This document shows positions 35,293 to 44,821 of a DNA stretch of 64,000 nt, piece after piece; positions within the stretch are counted from its first letter, which is position 1; each line of letters begins with the position of its first letter. The notes beneath the pieces were generated by a model. That model did not search any database. It saw only the letters and a list, made by a program, of their open reading frames with translations, and was not told the origin of the DNA. The translations under genes and the position numbers were made by a program. The stretch is from Roseovarius lutimaris. GTDB taxonomy: Bacteria; Pseudomonadota; Alphaproteobacteria; Rhodobacterales; Rhodobacteraceae. The DNA lies in assembly GCF_900115165.1 (NCBI RefSeq), contig NZ_FOVP01000003.1:62001-126000 (forward strand), read 5' to 3'.

Positions 35293-36342
35293 TCAACGCC
35301 GGAGCATCGCGCCAATCTTTCCAAGCATCGACGGGCTTTGCCGTGCAACCTCTGATGCCCTTTGAGCCGACTGCTGCTTCAATGGCCCGGCAGCCATTGC
35401 AGACAAGATCTCCAAGGCCTTTTGCGATGGTTCAACCCAGCTTTGGTTGTGGGACTCAAGGTCCAGATCATCAAAAGGGTCAACACCTCTTAGAAATGTC
35501 TGGGCCAGTCGTGAATTGGATTCAGAGTACCTCTCGACAAGGCGCCGCCGGTCTTGCGGGCTCAGGATTTCTCTGTCGTGATCCGTCGGGGTCGCTCCGA
35601 TCTCCGAAGAAAAGAAATGCCTCAGCATGCGGACAATATCGTCCGGTCCTTCACCTTCGCGGATGAGATGTTTTTTTAAATGTCGCGCCGCTTCGATCAT
35701 CCCGGCAGAGGGGCTCACGTTCTGTCGTTCGACATCAAGGCTGCTTTCGGGCATTGGCACGCCCATAAGCTCCAGAAACCTTTCAACAGCATATTTGCCG
35801 GGTTGCGACGGGTTCAATGGCACCACGCTCAGGTTTTCGCTGCCCACCTGATTGGCCCAGTTCGATAACGTCCAGTGATAGTCGAGCGTTTTCTTGGATT
35901 CCCGTTTTCCAAGCAACTGCCGAAAATCACTTACCCATAGATTACCGTCTTTCACATGTTGCTTGTAATCGCTCTCAATCCAGAGATCCTGACGCTTGAG
36001 ATAGGCGATGACATGAACATCATATCCTTGGTGTTCAATTTCCTCAAGAATGGGAGCAAAGCCTTTCCCGCGTCCCAATCCAAACAACATTTCACTGCTG
36101 AGCAAAACATTGCTGTTGGATCTCAAAAAATAGCGCAGATGGTCCACGGCTTTGTCGGGAGTGCTCGAAAGGGAAAGCTCTGCAAGAAAGGCAGCATTCC
36201 CTTGACCTTCGGTGTGATCATCGGGATGTTTTTCATAGACATACCCGTGTTGTGCAAGCCAGTCATCCCTGTCGCCAAGGAACTTCTGAATCGTTGTTGT
36301 TGCGCATTTAGGCATTCCAACGTGGATGGTTACAACACTCAT
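35293..36342 (-). CDS. Sulfotransferase-like P-loop protein
   Basis: 349 aa, soluble. N-terminal MSVVTIHVGMPKCATTTIQK is a P-loop of the sulfotransferase superfamily (GxPKxATT), and a later strand VIAYLKRQDLWIESDYKQHV corresponds to the 3'-phosphate motif. C-terminal 60 residues are polar and disordered (LKQQSAQRASEVARQSPSML). It is unrelated at sequence level to the three sulfotransferases at 16359-18888. Base composition is visibly less GC-rich than the neighbours and the 190 bp upstream are AT-rich, which suggests acquisition by transfer. Roseobacter relatives of such proteins often sit near surface polysaccharide genes; none is here. Confidence 0.8.
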   Translation of the reverse strand: MSVVTIHVGMPKCATTTIQKFLGDRDDWLAQHGYVYEKHPDDHTEGQGNAAFLAELSLSSTPDKAVDHLRYFLRSNSNVLLSSEMLFGLGRGKGFAPILEEIEHQGYDVHVIAYLKRQDLWIESDYKQHVKDGNLWVSDFRQLLGKRESKKTLDYHWTLSNWANQVGSENLSVVPLNPSQPGKYAVERFLELMGVPMPESSLDVERQNVSPSAGMIEAARHLKKHLIREGEGPDDIVRMLRHFFSSEIGATPTDHDREILSPQDRRRLVERYSESNSRLAQTFLRGVDPFDDLDLESHNQSWVEPSQKALEILSAMAAGPLKQQSAQRASEVARQSPSMLGKIGAMLRR

Positions 36343-36536
36343 GGCACATGTCTTTACTACGGGCTCAATGAGCCATTTTTACACAATTTCCAAATCTTTA
36401 AGCATAGCCCTTGGGTTAATGTAAACATCGTCCTTGCAACCATAGGGCGCCACAGGGCAATTGTGCCTTTTGGTTCCATGAACGCAGAATGACGGCTTTG
36501 CGGCGCTAAGGAAGAGGCATTGAACCGGGCGGCGGA

Positions 36537-37304
36537 TCAGCCGGGTTGATCGGTCAGAAGATGTGTCTTGATCCGCTGAAAACCATAACCGATATGGACC
36601 CGCTGCACATAGCCGACGGCGGCCATGTCACCCGCCTCAAGCGCCGTGCAGAGGTCTGACAGCTCATCAAGTAGTGATTTCGCGACCTCGGCGCCGACAA
36701 TGGCGCTGACCCGGTGCCAGGTGCTTGCGGCCTGATAATAGGTCTGAAGCCAGAACGAGCGCAGCACCACATTGCCGATCAGATCGGCGATAAGCTTGTT
36801 CAGGCGATCGTTGAGCATGACATAGGTGCGCGGGTCGACATTCATGCCCCAGGCCTTGACCTCTTGCAGCAGGGCCTGCGCGAGGGCGATGTGATCCTCG
36901 CTGGCCTGTTTGGGCGACAGCGTTCCGATCAGCATCGCAAGTTCAAGGCGCATCTCATAGACCTGCCTGATTTCGGCATCCGAGAGGGCAACGACAACCG
37001 TGCCGACCCCGTTGCGGGTCTCAACCAGCCCGAGGTGGCTTATGCGGCTGATGGCATCGCGCACCGGCGTGCGGCTTACGCCGAATTCCTGGGCAATCAC
37101 GGCCTCCTTGAGTTGATCGCCGGGGCGATAATCCAGAAAGCAGATGCGCTCCAGAATGAGCCTCTGGATGCTTTCCACGATGGTTTCCCCATCGGGGCCC
37201 GGTGCCAGATGTTTGTCGATCAAAGACAAGGCTTGGTCCTCATTTTGGCGGGCTCGAAGGCAACCGCCCAGCCAGAGTAACCGACCGGTTGGATCAATCA
37301 ACAC
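36537..37304 (-). CDS. GntR-family (FadR subgroup) regulator
   Basis: 255 aa if begun at the GTG at 37304, which lacks a clear ribosome-binding site; the true start may be up to ~35 codons further in, before ETIVESIQRLILERI. Winged helix DNA-binding domain in LKEAVIAQEFGVSRTPVRDA and ISRISHLGLVETRNGVGTVV; the C-terminal FCD-type helical ligand domain runs ~110-250 (YEMRLELAMLIGTLSPKQAS, NVVLRSFWLQTYYQAASTW). It lies between the liv-type transporter and the kinase-oxygenase genes, so it may control either side. Ligand unknown. Confidence 0.88.
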   Translation of the reverse strand: MLIDPTGRLLWLGGCLRARQNEDQALSLIDKHLAPGPDGETIVESIQRLILERICFLDYRPGDQLKEAVIAQEFGVSRTPVRDAISRISHLGLVETRNGVGTVVVALSDAEIRQVYEMRLELAMLIGTLSPKQASEDHIALAQALLQEVKAWGMNVDPRTYVMLNDRLNKLIADLIGNVVLRSFWLQTYYQAASTWHRVSAIVGAEVAKSLLDELSDLCTALEAGDMAAVGYVQRVHIGYGFQRIKTHLLTDQPG

Positions 37305-37413
37305 TCAAAAGCCGCGCAGGCCCGGACCGGTCGGCGGAATGGCGACACATTGCAGGCTGCGCGAATTTATCCCTTTTAGGGTGTTTATTTTTTTCTACAC
37401 TAAACTATTGCGA

Positions 37414-37434
37414 GAACATAAGGTACTCATGTTC
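37414..37434. promoter_or_regulatory. Gapped dyad GAACAT-N9-ATGTTC
   Basis: Perfect 6+6 bp dyad with 9-base spacer, 30-50 bp upstream of the kinase start and about 110 bp from the divergent gntR start. AT-rich surroundings (37380-37440) look like a promoter. Possible regulator site; it does not resemble the usual GntR FadR half-sites. Confidence 0.4.
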
Positions 37435-37462
37435 GAGTGGAATGGTTGAAGGAAGGCCGCGA

Positions 37463-38836
37463 ATGTTCAGATCTGCGCCCGCACATTCAGCCCAGCAACA
37501 GCAGCTGGATGAAGCGGCGACCCTGCGTATTCTCAATGCCTTTGCGGTTGATCTGATTGCGATTCCAAGCGTTGAAGATCTGTTCTGGTATGTGGCGCAG
37601 AATGTCGTCGGGCAGCTGCGGTTTGTCGATTGTGTGATCTATCAGGCGAATCACGACCAGACCGAGCTTACTCAGGTTGCCGCCCTTGGCGATAAAAACC
37701 CCTATGGGCGCAATATCATCAATCCGCTTAAAATCCCGTTTGGTCAGGGGATTACCGGGCAAGTCGCGCAAAGCCGCGAGGCCGTCATCGTGGATGACCT
37801 TCTGAAGGACCAGAACTATATCCCCGATACGCATCCGGCCCGCTCGGAAATCTGTGTGCCGCTGGTGTCGGGGGGGCGCGTGGTCGGCGTCATCGACAGC
37901 GAACACCCGAGCCCCGGCGCGTTTGGCGAGGCCGAATTGGAGGTTCTGACCACGGTTGCCGCGATGGCCAGTGCCAAGATCGAGCTTCTGGCCGAAGCGG
38001 AACGCTCGAAACAGCGCTACCAGGATCTGGTGAAATCGCATGCTCAGCTGAGCGAAGAGACCAACAATCGCAAGGCCCTGGAGGCCAAGTTGTTCGAGGC
38101 GCGAAAGCTTGAGGCGATCGGTCGGTTGACCGGATGGTTTGCGCATGATTTCAACAATTTGCTAACCGTGATTTCAGGCAACCTCGAACTTCTGGAAGGT
38201 GACATCACCCAACCTCTGTCACTCTCATGCCTGAACGATGCGCGGACGGCGGCGGGGCGGGGGGCAAAGCTGATCCGGGACATGCTGGCGTTTTCGCAAC
38301 GTACCCGGCTGGAGCCGCAGATTTGCGACCTCAACGCGCTTGTCAACGCCACTTGCGAGCGCAGCAAGGACATCCTGACCCAGCCGGTCGAGCTGCGCCT
38401 TACGCAGGATCCGTGGATGGTGCATGTCGACCCGAAAGTGGCTGAAAACGCTCTGGTCAATCTTGTCCTGAATGCGCAGGAGGCGATGCCCGATGGTGGC
38501 AGGCTGGAAATTTCGACGGAAAATGTGCGGCACGGCTTTTCTGACAATCAAGCCCTCGCGACACGTCTTACCCCCGGACGATACGTGTGCCTAAGCGTCA
38601 GGGACGAGGGGGAGGGAATCCCCGAGGAGCGTTTGCAGCAGATTTTTGACCCGTTCTATACAAGCAGGGCCGTTGGCGCGGGCACCGGCCTGGGGCTGTC
38701 GATGGTCTTTGGCTTCATGCAGCAATCCGGGGGCGCCGTCGAGGTTCAGTCCAAAGTCGGAGTTGGGTCCACCTTCCGGCTGTATTTTCCGGCGGCCACC
38801 AGCAATGAAAACGATTTGTTAACCAAAAATCCTTAA
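37463..38836 (+). CDS. GAF-domain sensor histidine kinase
   Basis: 457 aa from ATG at 37463 (GGAAGG 6 bases upstream); an in-frame ATG at 37442 lacks such a site. Residues ~30-175 are a GAF sensor domain with the family core PFGQGITGQVAQSREAVIVD and SEICVPLVSGGRVVGVIDSE. A short coiled coil (~178-215) leads to a HisKA-like helix with phospho-acceptor His228 in GWFAHDFNNLLTVISGNLEL, the HDFNN subtype, then the ATPase domain with N-box LVNLVLNAQEAMPDGG, G1 VRDEGEGIP and G2 GAGTGLGLSMV. No membrane segment and no receiver domain, and no response regulator is encoded nearby, so the partner is unknown. Confidence 0.9.
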   Translation: MFRSAPAHSAQQQQLDEAATLRILNAFAVDLIAIPSVEDLFWYVAQNVVGQLRFVDCVIYQANHDQTELTQVAALGDKNPYGRNIINPLKIPFGQGITGQVAQSREAVIVDDLLKDQNYIPDTHPARSEICVPLVSGGRVVGVIDSEHPSPGAFGEAELEVLTTVAAMASAKIELLAEAERSKQRYQDLVKSHAQLSEETNNRKALEAKLFEARKLEAIGRLTGWFAHDFNNLLTVISGNLELLEGDITQPLSLSCLNDARTAAGRGAKLIRDMLAFSQRTRLEPQICDLNALVNATCERSKDILTQPVELRLTQDPWMVHVDPKVAENALVNLVLNAQEAMPDGGRLEISTENVRHGFSDNQALATRLTPGRYVCLSVRDEGEGIPEERLQQIFDPFYTSRAVGAGTGLGLSMVFGFMQQSGGAVEVQSKVGVGSTFRLYFPAATSNENDLLTKNP

Positions 38837-38867
38837 CCAAAAGTTACGTCAAACTTTTGGGGGGAGG
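38837..38867 (+). promoter_or_regulatory. Hairpin directly in front of the oxygenase ribosome-binding site
   Basis: CCAAAAGTT at 38837-38845 and AACTTTTGG at 38852-38860 pair perfectly around a six-base loop, and the SD GGGGAGG starts at the next base. TTAACCAAAA occurs twice just before (38819-38828 and 38833-38842). The structure could end the kinase transcript or gate translation of the oxygenase. Confidence 0.6.
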
Positions 38868-39941
38868 ATGATGACAAAACTACTCAAGACTCAAAACGCC
38901 AGCGTGGGAAACCTTCCGCTTATAAATGTTCAGGGCCTTAGGTCCGGCGATGCCCGCCAGATCAGAGAGGTGGCAGAGGCGATAGGGCAGGCGGCCCGTC
39001 ACATGGGGTTTTTCAGGATCAGCGATCACGGAATTGACCCCGAGCTTATCGAAGCGACATACCAGTCGGCCAGACGGTTCTTTGCTCTGCCCGAGGCCAC
39101 CAAACGGCGCTATTATATCGGCAAGAGTACAAATCATCGCGGCTATGTGCCGTTTACCGAAAAGGGCGATTATCCCGATGAGGTCAACCGCAGCTACGAG
39201 GCCTTCGACCTTGGGCTTGATTTGCCGGAGAATGATCCCGATTATCTTGCGGGCAACCGGGTGTTGGGCCCCAATGTCTGGCCCGAGCTTGCCGGATTCA
39301 AGAAAACGGTCGCGCGGTATTATGGCGAGGTCTCGGCGCTTGGGCGGTTGGTCTGTTCGGCGCTTGAATTGCACCTCGGGCTGCCGCGCGGGGCGATGAC
39401 CGATCAGATGAGCAAGCCGATCTCGCAACTCAGGTTGCTGCATTATGTTCGCCAGAAACAGACGTCGGACCACAGTTCGGTGAATATGGGGGCGCATACC
39501 GATTATGAGTGCCTGACCCTTCTGCACACGCGCAACGAAGGGTTGCAGGTCATGACACAGGATGATCGCTGGATAGATGTGCCGGTGGATCCGGCGGTTC
39601 TGGTGGTCAATATCGGCGATATGCTGGAGGCCTGGAGCAACGGCTTGCTGCGCTCGACCCCGCATCGGGTGCTGAACCTCAGCCCCGAGCGGTTTTCGCT
39701 GCCATATTTTGTGGCCACCAATCACGATACGCTGATCAAGCCCTTCGACCAACTGGTCAGCGCAAAGCGGCGCGCCCGATACGAGCCGTTCCTGGCCGGG
39801 GCGCATCTTGAGCGTATGCTGGTGCGCGATTTTCCCTATTTGCGCCATGCCCGCAATGGCGGCATGACCGGACATCAGCCCGGCGCAGCAACGCCGACCC
39901 AGAACCCCTTCGAGACCCGACTGAACCGGAGCACAGTTTGA
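38868..39941 (+). CDS. 2-oxoglutarate/Fe(II)-dependent oxygenase, isopenicillin-N-synthase-like
   Basis: 357 aa, soluble (a start at 38871 is equally possible; two ATGs in tandem follow GGGGAGG). N-terminal DIOX_N part with MGFFRISDHGIDPELIEATY, then the double-stranded beta-helix: iron ligands His and Asp in GAHTDYECLTLLHTR, third His in STPHRVLNLSPERFSLPYFV, and Arg-x-Ser in RFSLPYF holding 2-oxoglutarate. Typical length and layout for the plant/bacterial IPNS-like superfamily, whose members hydroxylate or cleave small molecules (including ethylene-forming enzymes). Neighbours give no clear substrate; the following LysE exporter suggests an amino-acid derivative. Confidence 0.9.
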   Translation: MMTKLLKTQNASVGNLPLINVQGLRSGDARQIREVAEAIGQAARHMGFFRISDHGIDPELIEATYQSARRFFALPEATKRRYYIGKSTNHRGYVPFTEKGDYPDEVNRSYEAFDLGLDLPENDPDYLAGNRVLGPNVWPELAGFKKTVARYYGEVSALGRLVCSALELHLGLPRGAMTDQMSKPISQLRLLHYVRQKQTSDHSSVNMGAHTDYECLTLLHTRNEGLQVMTQDDRWIDVPVDPAVLVVNIGDMLEAWSNGLLRSTPHRVLNLSPERFSLPYFVATNHDTLIKPFDQLVSAKRRARYEPFLAGAHLERMLVRDFPYLRHARNGGMTGHQPGAATPTQNPFETRLNRSTV

Positions 39942-39944
39942 CCG

Positions 39945-40598
39945 ATGCCACATCTTGACGCGATCCTTGCCGTTACCCTTGCAGGGCTTGCCCTGAGTGC
40001 AACCCCCGGCCCCTCGATGCTTTATGTGCTGTCGCGCAGCGTCGGACAGAGCCGCGCCGCCGGCCTTGCCTCGGCGCTTGGTCTTGGCCTTGGGGGGGTG
40101 GTGCTTGCGGTGTCCACGGCCTTGGGGCTGGCGGCGATTTTTGCCAGGTTTGACTGGCTTGTGCTTGGCTTGCGTTATGTCGGCTCGGCCTATCTGGTGT
40201 GGTTGGGGGTGGGCATGATCCGCGATGCCCGCATCAGCGCGCGATTTTCCCTTGAGGCCCAGACCGTCAGCCAGAGGTCGTTTTCCTCGATCATCTGGCA
40301 AGGCGTCCTGGTCGAATTGCTCAACCCCAAGACCGTCTTGTTCTTTGCACTGTTTTTACCGCCGTTTGTCGATGCGGGGGCCGGGCAAGTGACGCAGAGC
40401 AGTGTTCAGCTGCAACTGCTTACCCTGGGGATTCTGGTGCCCCTTACGGCGATCCCGTCGGATATTCTTGTCGCCTTCATGGGCGGCACGATGACCCAGG
40501 CCATCAACCGCCAGCAGGTCGCGCGCGAATGCCTTGCCTGGGCTGGTGGGCTGGTTCTTATCGGCATTGCCCTGAACCTGCATTTCGAGTTTCTGTGA
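39945..40598 (+). CDS. LysE/RhtB-family exporter
   Basis: 217 aa inner-membrane protein with six hydrophobic helices. The hallmark LAGLALSATPGPSMLYVLSR (~10-29) has the conserved PGP, and ELLNPKTVLFFALFLPPFVD (~118-137) the second family block. Such proteins export amino acids or related metabolites. It starts 3 bp after the oxygenase stop and is probably co-transcribed. It is the last gene before the denitrification island; only 77 bp separate it from the nosR control box. Confidence 0.9.
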   Translation: MPHLDAILAVTLAGLALSATPGPSMLYVLSRSVGQSRAAGLASALGLGLGGVVLAVSTALGLAAIFARFDWLVLGLRYVGSAYLVWLGVGMIRDARISARFSLEAQTVSQRSFSSIIWQGVLVELLNPKTVLFFALFLPPFVDAGAGQVTQSSVQLQLLTLGILVPLTAIPSDILVAFMGGTMTQAINRQQVARECLAWAGGLVLIGIALNLHFEFL

Positions 40599-40675
40599 GG
40601 GTGGCCGGGCCGGTTTCTTGCCCCATAAAGAGCATTTTCCCGGTTCACTGAAAGGTCATTTATGATTTGCATGGC

Positions 40676-40689
40676 TTGACTTTGGTCAA
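40676..40689 (+). promoter_or_regulatory. NnrR/DNR-type box upstream of nosR
   Basis: TTGACTTTGGTCAA, a perfect TTGAC-N4-GTCAA dyad matching the consensus of NO-responsive Crp/Fnr-family regulators (NnrR, DNR). Its centre is 42.5 bp before the nosR ATG. With the normal -41.5 placement of such activators, transcription would start at 40724, and TATCCA at 40712-40717 fits a weak -10. Confidence 0.9.
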
Positions 40690-40724
40690 CGCTTTTGAGC
40701 GATTTCCGCCCTATCCAACAGGTC

Positions 40725-42914
40725 ATGTCTGGATCATCCTTAATACGCTTTATTGCGGCTCTCATCCTTCTCGTCGCGCCGCTTGTGGCGCGCGCCGAGG
40801 AGCCCGCTTTGCTTGCCCGTTTCCTGTCCGAGGTAAGCGCCGATCAACTTGTGCCGCAGGCCGACGGATTTGGCGCACTGCGCGACGATCTGCCGGTGGC
40901 ACCGGTGCTGAAAGGTGGCGAAACCGTCGCCTGGGCCTTTCTGACATCGGATTTTGCCGGCACGACCGGCTATTCGGGCAAACCCATCCATGTGATCGCC
41001 GCGATTGATCCGGACGCGGTGATGACCGGCGCGGTTCTGGTCAAACATTCCGAGCCGATTGTCCTGATCGGCATTCCCGAATCCAAGATGCGCGGCGTGA
41101 TCGAGGGCTACGCCGGGCTTGACCTCAAGGCCGAGGCGGCCCAATCGGGCACTGCGCATGACCTTGATATCATCTCGGGCGCGACCGTGACGGTCATGGT
41201 GATCGACGACAGCCTTGTGCGCGGTGGCCTCAAGGTGGCGCGCGCGCTTGGGCTTGGCGGGCTGGCGCCGGTGGTGCAGGAAGGCCCGGCGCGAACCCTC
41301 AAGGAGGGCGCGGGCGAGACGCGCGACTGGCAGGCCCTGACCGGCGACGGTTCGGTGCGCGGGATGACGCTTGACGTTGGACAGATCAACAGCGCCTTTG
41401 ACGACACCGGCGATGCGCGCGCCGCCGCGCGCCCCGAATCCGGCGCGCCCGAGGATACCTTCATCGACATGCGCGCCGCCCTTGTCAGCGTGCCTACAAT
41501 CGGTCGGAGCCTGTTGGGCGAGGCCGAATACCGCAATCTGCAAAACTGGCTGGGCGAGGGCGAACACGCCATTCTGGTCGCGGGCCGGGGGCGCTATTCC
41601 TTCAAGGGTTCAGGCTATGTGCGGGGCGGGATTTTCGACCGCATCCAGCTAATTCAGGGCGACCGTTCGGTGCGCTTCTTTGATCGCGATCATCGCCGTC
41701 TGGGCGAGATCGACGCCAGCGGCGCGCCCAGTTTCAAAGAGCTTGACCTGTTCCGTATCCCCGCCGACAGCGGCTTTGATCCGGCAGAGCCGTGGCGGTT
41801 GCAACTTCTGGTGCAGCGCGCGGTGGGCGCGGTCGAGAAAACCTTTATCACCTATGATCTGGGCTATCGGCTGCCCGAGAGCTATCTTGCGCCGCTTGTC
41901 CTTGCGCCAACCGCCAATGCATCCGAGGAAGAGGCCGCCGCCAAGACCGCCCTCTGGCAGCGCATCTGGCGCGACAAGACGGTCGAGATCGGCGTGCTGG
42001 GTGCGATGCTTGTCGTGCTGACCCTCGCGTTTTTCTTTCAGCTTCAGATCACCCGCCATGCGCGCGCCTATCGCTGGTTCCGCATCGGGTTTCTGAGCAT
42101 GTCGCTGGTGTTCACCGGCTGGTACGCCAATGCACAGCTTAGTGTGGTGAACCTGATGGCACTGGCCGGATCGCTGCGCAGCGGCTTTACCTGGGATGCC
42201 TTTCTGATGGACCCGCTGGTGTTCATTCAGTGGTTTGCCGTGGCTGCGGCATTGCTTTTCTGGGGCCGGGGGGCCTATTGCGGCTGGCTCTGCCCGTTTG
42301 GCGCCCTGCAAGAGCTGACCAATCGCGTCGCGCGGTTTTTCAAGGTGCCGCAATGGGAATTGCCCTGGGGCCTGCACGAACGGCTCTGGCCGCTGAAATA
42401 TATGATCTTTCTGGGGCTGTTCGGGGTTTCGCTGGCCTCGATCCCGATGGCCGAAAGGCTGGCCGAGGTCGAGCCGTTCAAGACCGCGATCATCCTCAAG
42501 TTCGTGCGCGACTGGCCGTTTGTCGTCTTCGCTGTCGTCCTGCTGGTGATCGGACTTTTCGTAGAGCGGTTTTATTGCCGCTACCTCTGCCCGCTCGGGG
42601 CGGCGCTGGCGATCCCGGCACGGATGCGGATGTTTGACTGGCTCCGGCGGTATCGTGAGTGCGGCAGCCCCTGCCAGACCTGTGCCAATGAATGCCCGGT
42701 GCAGGCGATCCACCCGACAGGTGAGATCAACCCGAACGAATGTGTGAACTGCCTGCATTGTCAGGTGCTGTACCAGTCTGAAGACAAATGTCCGGTGATT
42801 ATCCGGCAATTGAAACGGCGTGCGCGCGACCATGCGAGCGCCGAGGCCAATAAAGGCGCGATGACCCGCGCCCTTGGTTCGCAAGAGGAAGCAAAGGAGA
42901 CCTCAAATGTCTGA
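40725..42914 (+). CDS. nosR: NosR, membrane flavo-iron-sulfur protein for N2O reduction
   Basis: 729 aa from ATG at 40725, which gives a proper signal peptide ([20 protein letters not shown] ... ARA); a TTG start at 40695 would not. The periplasmic FMN-binding domain (~60-180) has the covalent flavin motif SGATVT. Six or so membrane helices follow (~430-640), with the NapH-like [12 protein letters not shown] and [12 protein letters not shown], and two C-terminal [4Fe-4S] ferredoxin motifs ([31 protein letters not shown]). NosR passes electrons to NosZ and is needed for its expression and activity. Overlaps nosZ by 8 bp. A regulatory box sits just upstream and no SD is seen, so the mRNA may be leaderless. 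Confidence 0.96.
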   Translation: MSGSSLIRFIAALILLVAPLVARAEEPALLARFLSEVSADQLVPQADGFGALRDDLPVAPVLKGGETVAWAFLTSDFAGTTGYSGKPIHVIAAIDPDAVMTGAVLVKHSEPIVLIGIPESKMRGVIEGYAGLDLKAEAAQSGTAHDLDIISGATVTVMVIDDSLVRGGLKVARALGLGGLAPVVQEGPARTLKEGAGETRDWQALTGDGSVRGMTLDVGQINSAFDDTGDARAAARPESGAPEDTFIDMRAALVSVPTIGRSLLGEAEYRNLQNWLGEGEHAILVAGRGRYSFKGSGYVRGGIFDRIQLIQGDRSVRFFDRDHRRLGEIDASGAPSFKELDLFRIPADSGFDPAEPWRLQLLVQRAVGAVEKTFITYDLGYRLPESYLAPLVLAPTANASEEEAAAKTALWQRIWRDKTVEIGVLGAMLVVLTLAFFFQLQITRHARAYRWFRIGFLSMSLVFTGWYANAQLSVVNLMALAGSLRSGFTWDAFLMDPLVFIQWFAVAAALLFWGRGAYCGWLCPFGALQELTNRVARFFKVPQWELPWGLHERLWPLKYMIFLGLFGVSLASIPMAERLAEVEPFKTAIILKFVRDWPFVVFAVVLLVIGLFVERFYCRYLCPLGAALAIPARMRMFDWLRRYRECGSPCQTCANECPVQAIHPTGEINPNECVNCLHCQVLYQSEDKCPVIIRQLKRRARDHASAEANKGAMTRALGSQEEAKETSNV

Positions 42915-44817
42915 TTCACATGACAAGCTCAAACTGACGCGCCGTGGCATGCTGGGGGCCACGGCCACCGGCGCGCTTGCGGCCACAACCGGCGCAGGGG
43001 CGGGCCTTTTTGGCGGTGCAACCCCGGCACACGCGGCGAACAAGATCAATCTGGAACCCGGTGAACTTGATGAATATTACGGGTTCTGGTCCTCGGGTCA
43101 GTCGGGCGAGCTGCGCATCCTCGGCTTTCCCTCGATGCGAGAGCTGATGCGCGTGCCGGTGTTCAACCGCTGCTCGGCCACCGGCTGGGGCCAGACCAAC
43201 GAGTCGCTCAAGATTCTGACCGAGGGCCTCATGCCCGAAACCAAAGAGTTTCTGGCCGCGCGCAACATGAAAACATATGACAACGGCGATTTGCACCACC
43301 CGCATATGTCCTTCACCGACGGCACCTATGACGGGCGCTATCTGTTCATGAACGACAAGGCCAACACCCGCGTGGCGCGCATCCGCTGTGATGTGATGAA
43401 ATGCGACAAGATCATCGAGATCCCCAATGCGGGCGATATCCACGGTCTGCGGCCGCAGAAATTTCCGCGCACCGGTTATGTCTTTGCCAATGGCGAACAT
43501 GAGATCCCGCTGGTCAACAACGGTGATATCCTCGACAAACCCGATGAATATGTGAACATCTTCACCGCCATCGACGGTGACACGATGGAAATCGCCTGGC
43601 AGGTGATCGTTTCGGGCAACCTTGATAACTGCGATGCGGATTATCAGGGGAAATACGCGTTTTCGACCAGCTACAACTCGGAAATGGGCGTGACCCTGGC
43701 CGAGATGACCGAAAACGAGATGGACCACTGTGTGATCTTCAACATCAAGGAAATCGAGGCCGGTGTGGCCGCAGGCGATTACCAGGAATTGAACGGCGTC
43801 AAGGTGCTTGACGGGCGCAAGGGGCAGAACAAGAAATACACCCGTTATGTGCCGATCCCCAACAGCCCGCACGGGTGCAACACCGCACCCGATCAGAAAC
43901 ACGTGGTGATCAACGGCAAACTGTCGCCCACAGTTTCCGTGATCGACGTCACCAAGGTGGATGCCCTGTTTGATCAGGACGCCGATCCGCGCTCGTGCAT
44001 CGTGGCCGAACCGGAACTTGGTCTCGGGCCGCTGCATACCGCCTTTGACGGCAAGGGCGATGCCTTTACCACGTTGTTTTTGGACAGCCAGATTGTGCGC
44101 TGGAACATTGACAAGGCGATCGAGGCTTATGCAGGTGGGAATGTGGACCCAATTGTGTCGAAGGTCGATGTTCATTATCAGCCCGGCCACAACCATACGA
44201 CCATGGGCGAAACCAAGGAAGCTGACGGCAATTGGCTGATAACGCTTAACAAGTTTTCGAAAGACCGGTTTATCAATGTTGGCCCGCTGAAGCCCGAGAA
44301 TGAACAAATCATCGACATTTCGAAACCCGAAATGAAGGTCGTTCATGACGGGCCAACCTTTGCCGAACCGCATGATGTGGTTCTGGTTCGCCGTGACATC
44401 GTGAACCCCGTCAACGTCTGGAGCCGCGATGACCCGATGTGGGAAGAGGCCCGCCAACAGGCCGCCGCCGATGGTGTCGTGCTTGAGGACGGCGCCGATG
44501 AGCCAATCCGGGACGGCAACAAGGTGCGCGTCTACATGTGGTCGCAGGCGCCGATGTTCAGCCTTGAAAAGTTCACGGTCAGACAGGGCGATGAGGTGAC
44601 GATCTATGTCACCAACCTTGATGATGTGGATGACGTGACCCACGGTCTGACCCTGTCAAACCACGGTGTCGCGATGGAGGTCGGCCCGCAAGCCACCGCC
44701 TCGGTCACCTTCACGGCGGATCGTCCGGGCGTTCACTGGTACTATTGCCAGTGGTTCTGTCATGCGCTGCACATGGAAATGCGCGGCCGCATGCTGGTCG
44801 AACCCCGGAACGTCTGA
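42907..44817 (+). CDS. nosZ: Nitrous-oxide reductase, clade I
   Basis: 636 aa from ATG at 42907 (AAGGAG upstream). It reduces N2O to N2 in the periplasm. The twin-arginine signal [12 protein letters not shown] (~11-22) places it in clade I, exported folded. Seven-bladed propeller with CuZ histidines follows ([57 protein letters not shown]). C-terminal cupredoxin domain carries the CuA site [12 protein letters not shown], with Cys614, Cys618, His622 and Met625. Usual family length. Second gene of the nosRZDFYLX operon. Confidence 0.98.
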   Translation: MSDSHDKLKLTRRGMLGATATGALAATTGAGAGLFGGATPAHAANKINLEPGELDEYYGFWSSGQSGELRILGFPSMRELMRVPVFNRCSATGWGQTNESLKILTEGLMPETKEFLAARNMKTYDNGDLHHPHMSFTDGTYDGRYLFMNDKANTRVARIRCDVMKCDKIIEIPNAGDIHGLRPQKFPRTGYVFANGEHEIPLVNNGDILDKPDEYVNIFTAIDGDTMEIAWQVIVSGNLDNCDADYQGKYAFSTSYNSEMGVTLAEMTENEMDHCVIFNIKEIEAGVAAGDYQELNGVKVLDGRKGQNKKYTRYVPIPNSPHGCNTAPDQKHVVINGKLSPTVSVIDVTKVDALFDQDADPRSCIVAEPELGLGPLHTAFDGKGDAFTTLFLDSQIVRWNIDKAIEAYAGGNVDPIVSKVDVHYQPGHNHTTMGETKEADGNWLITLNKFSKDRFINVGPLKPENEQIIDISKPEMKVVHDGPTFAEPHDVVLVRRDIVNPVNVWSRDDPMWEEARQQAAADGVVLEDGADEPIRDGNKVRVYMWSQAPMFSLEKFTVRQGDEVTIYVTNLDDVDDVTHGLTLSNHGVAMEVGPQATASVTFTADRPGVHWYYCQWFCHALHMEMRGRMLVEPRNV

Positions 44818-44821
44818 ACCG

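Noticed and set aside
40695-40724. TTG start for nosR at 40695
   Set aside because: Adds ten residues in front of a perfect signal peptide, and would start only 6 bp after the NnrR box, upstream of the expected transcript start.
42916-44643. 575-codon open frame antisense to nosZ
   Set aside because: Mirror of the strongly biased third-position composition of nosZ; the translation has no recognisable domain.
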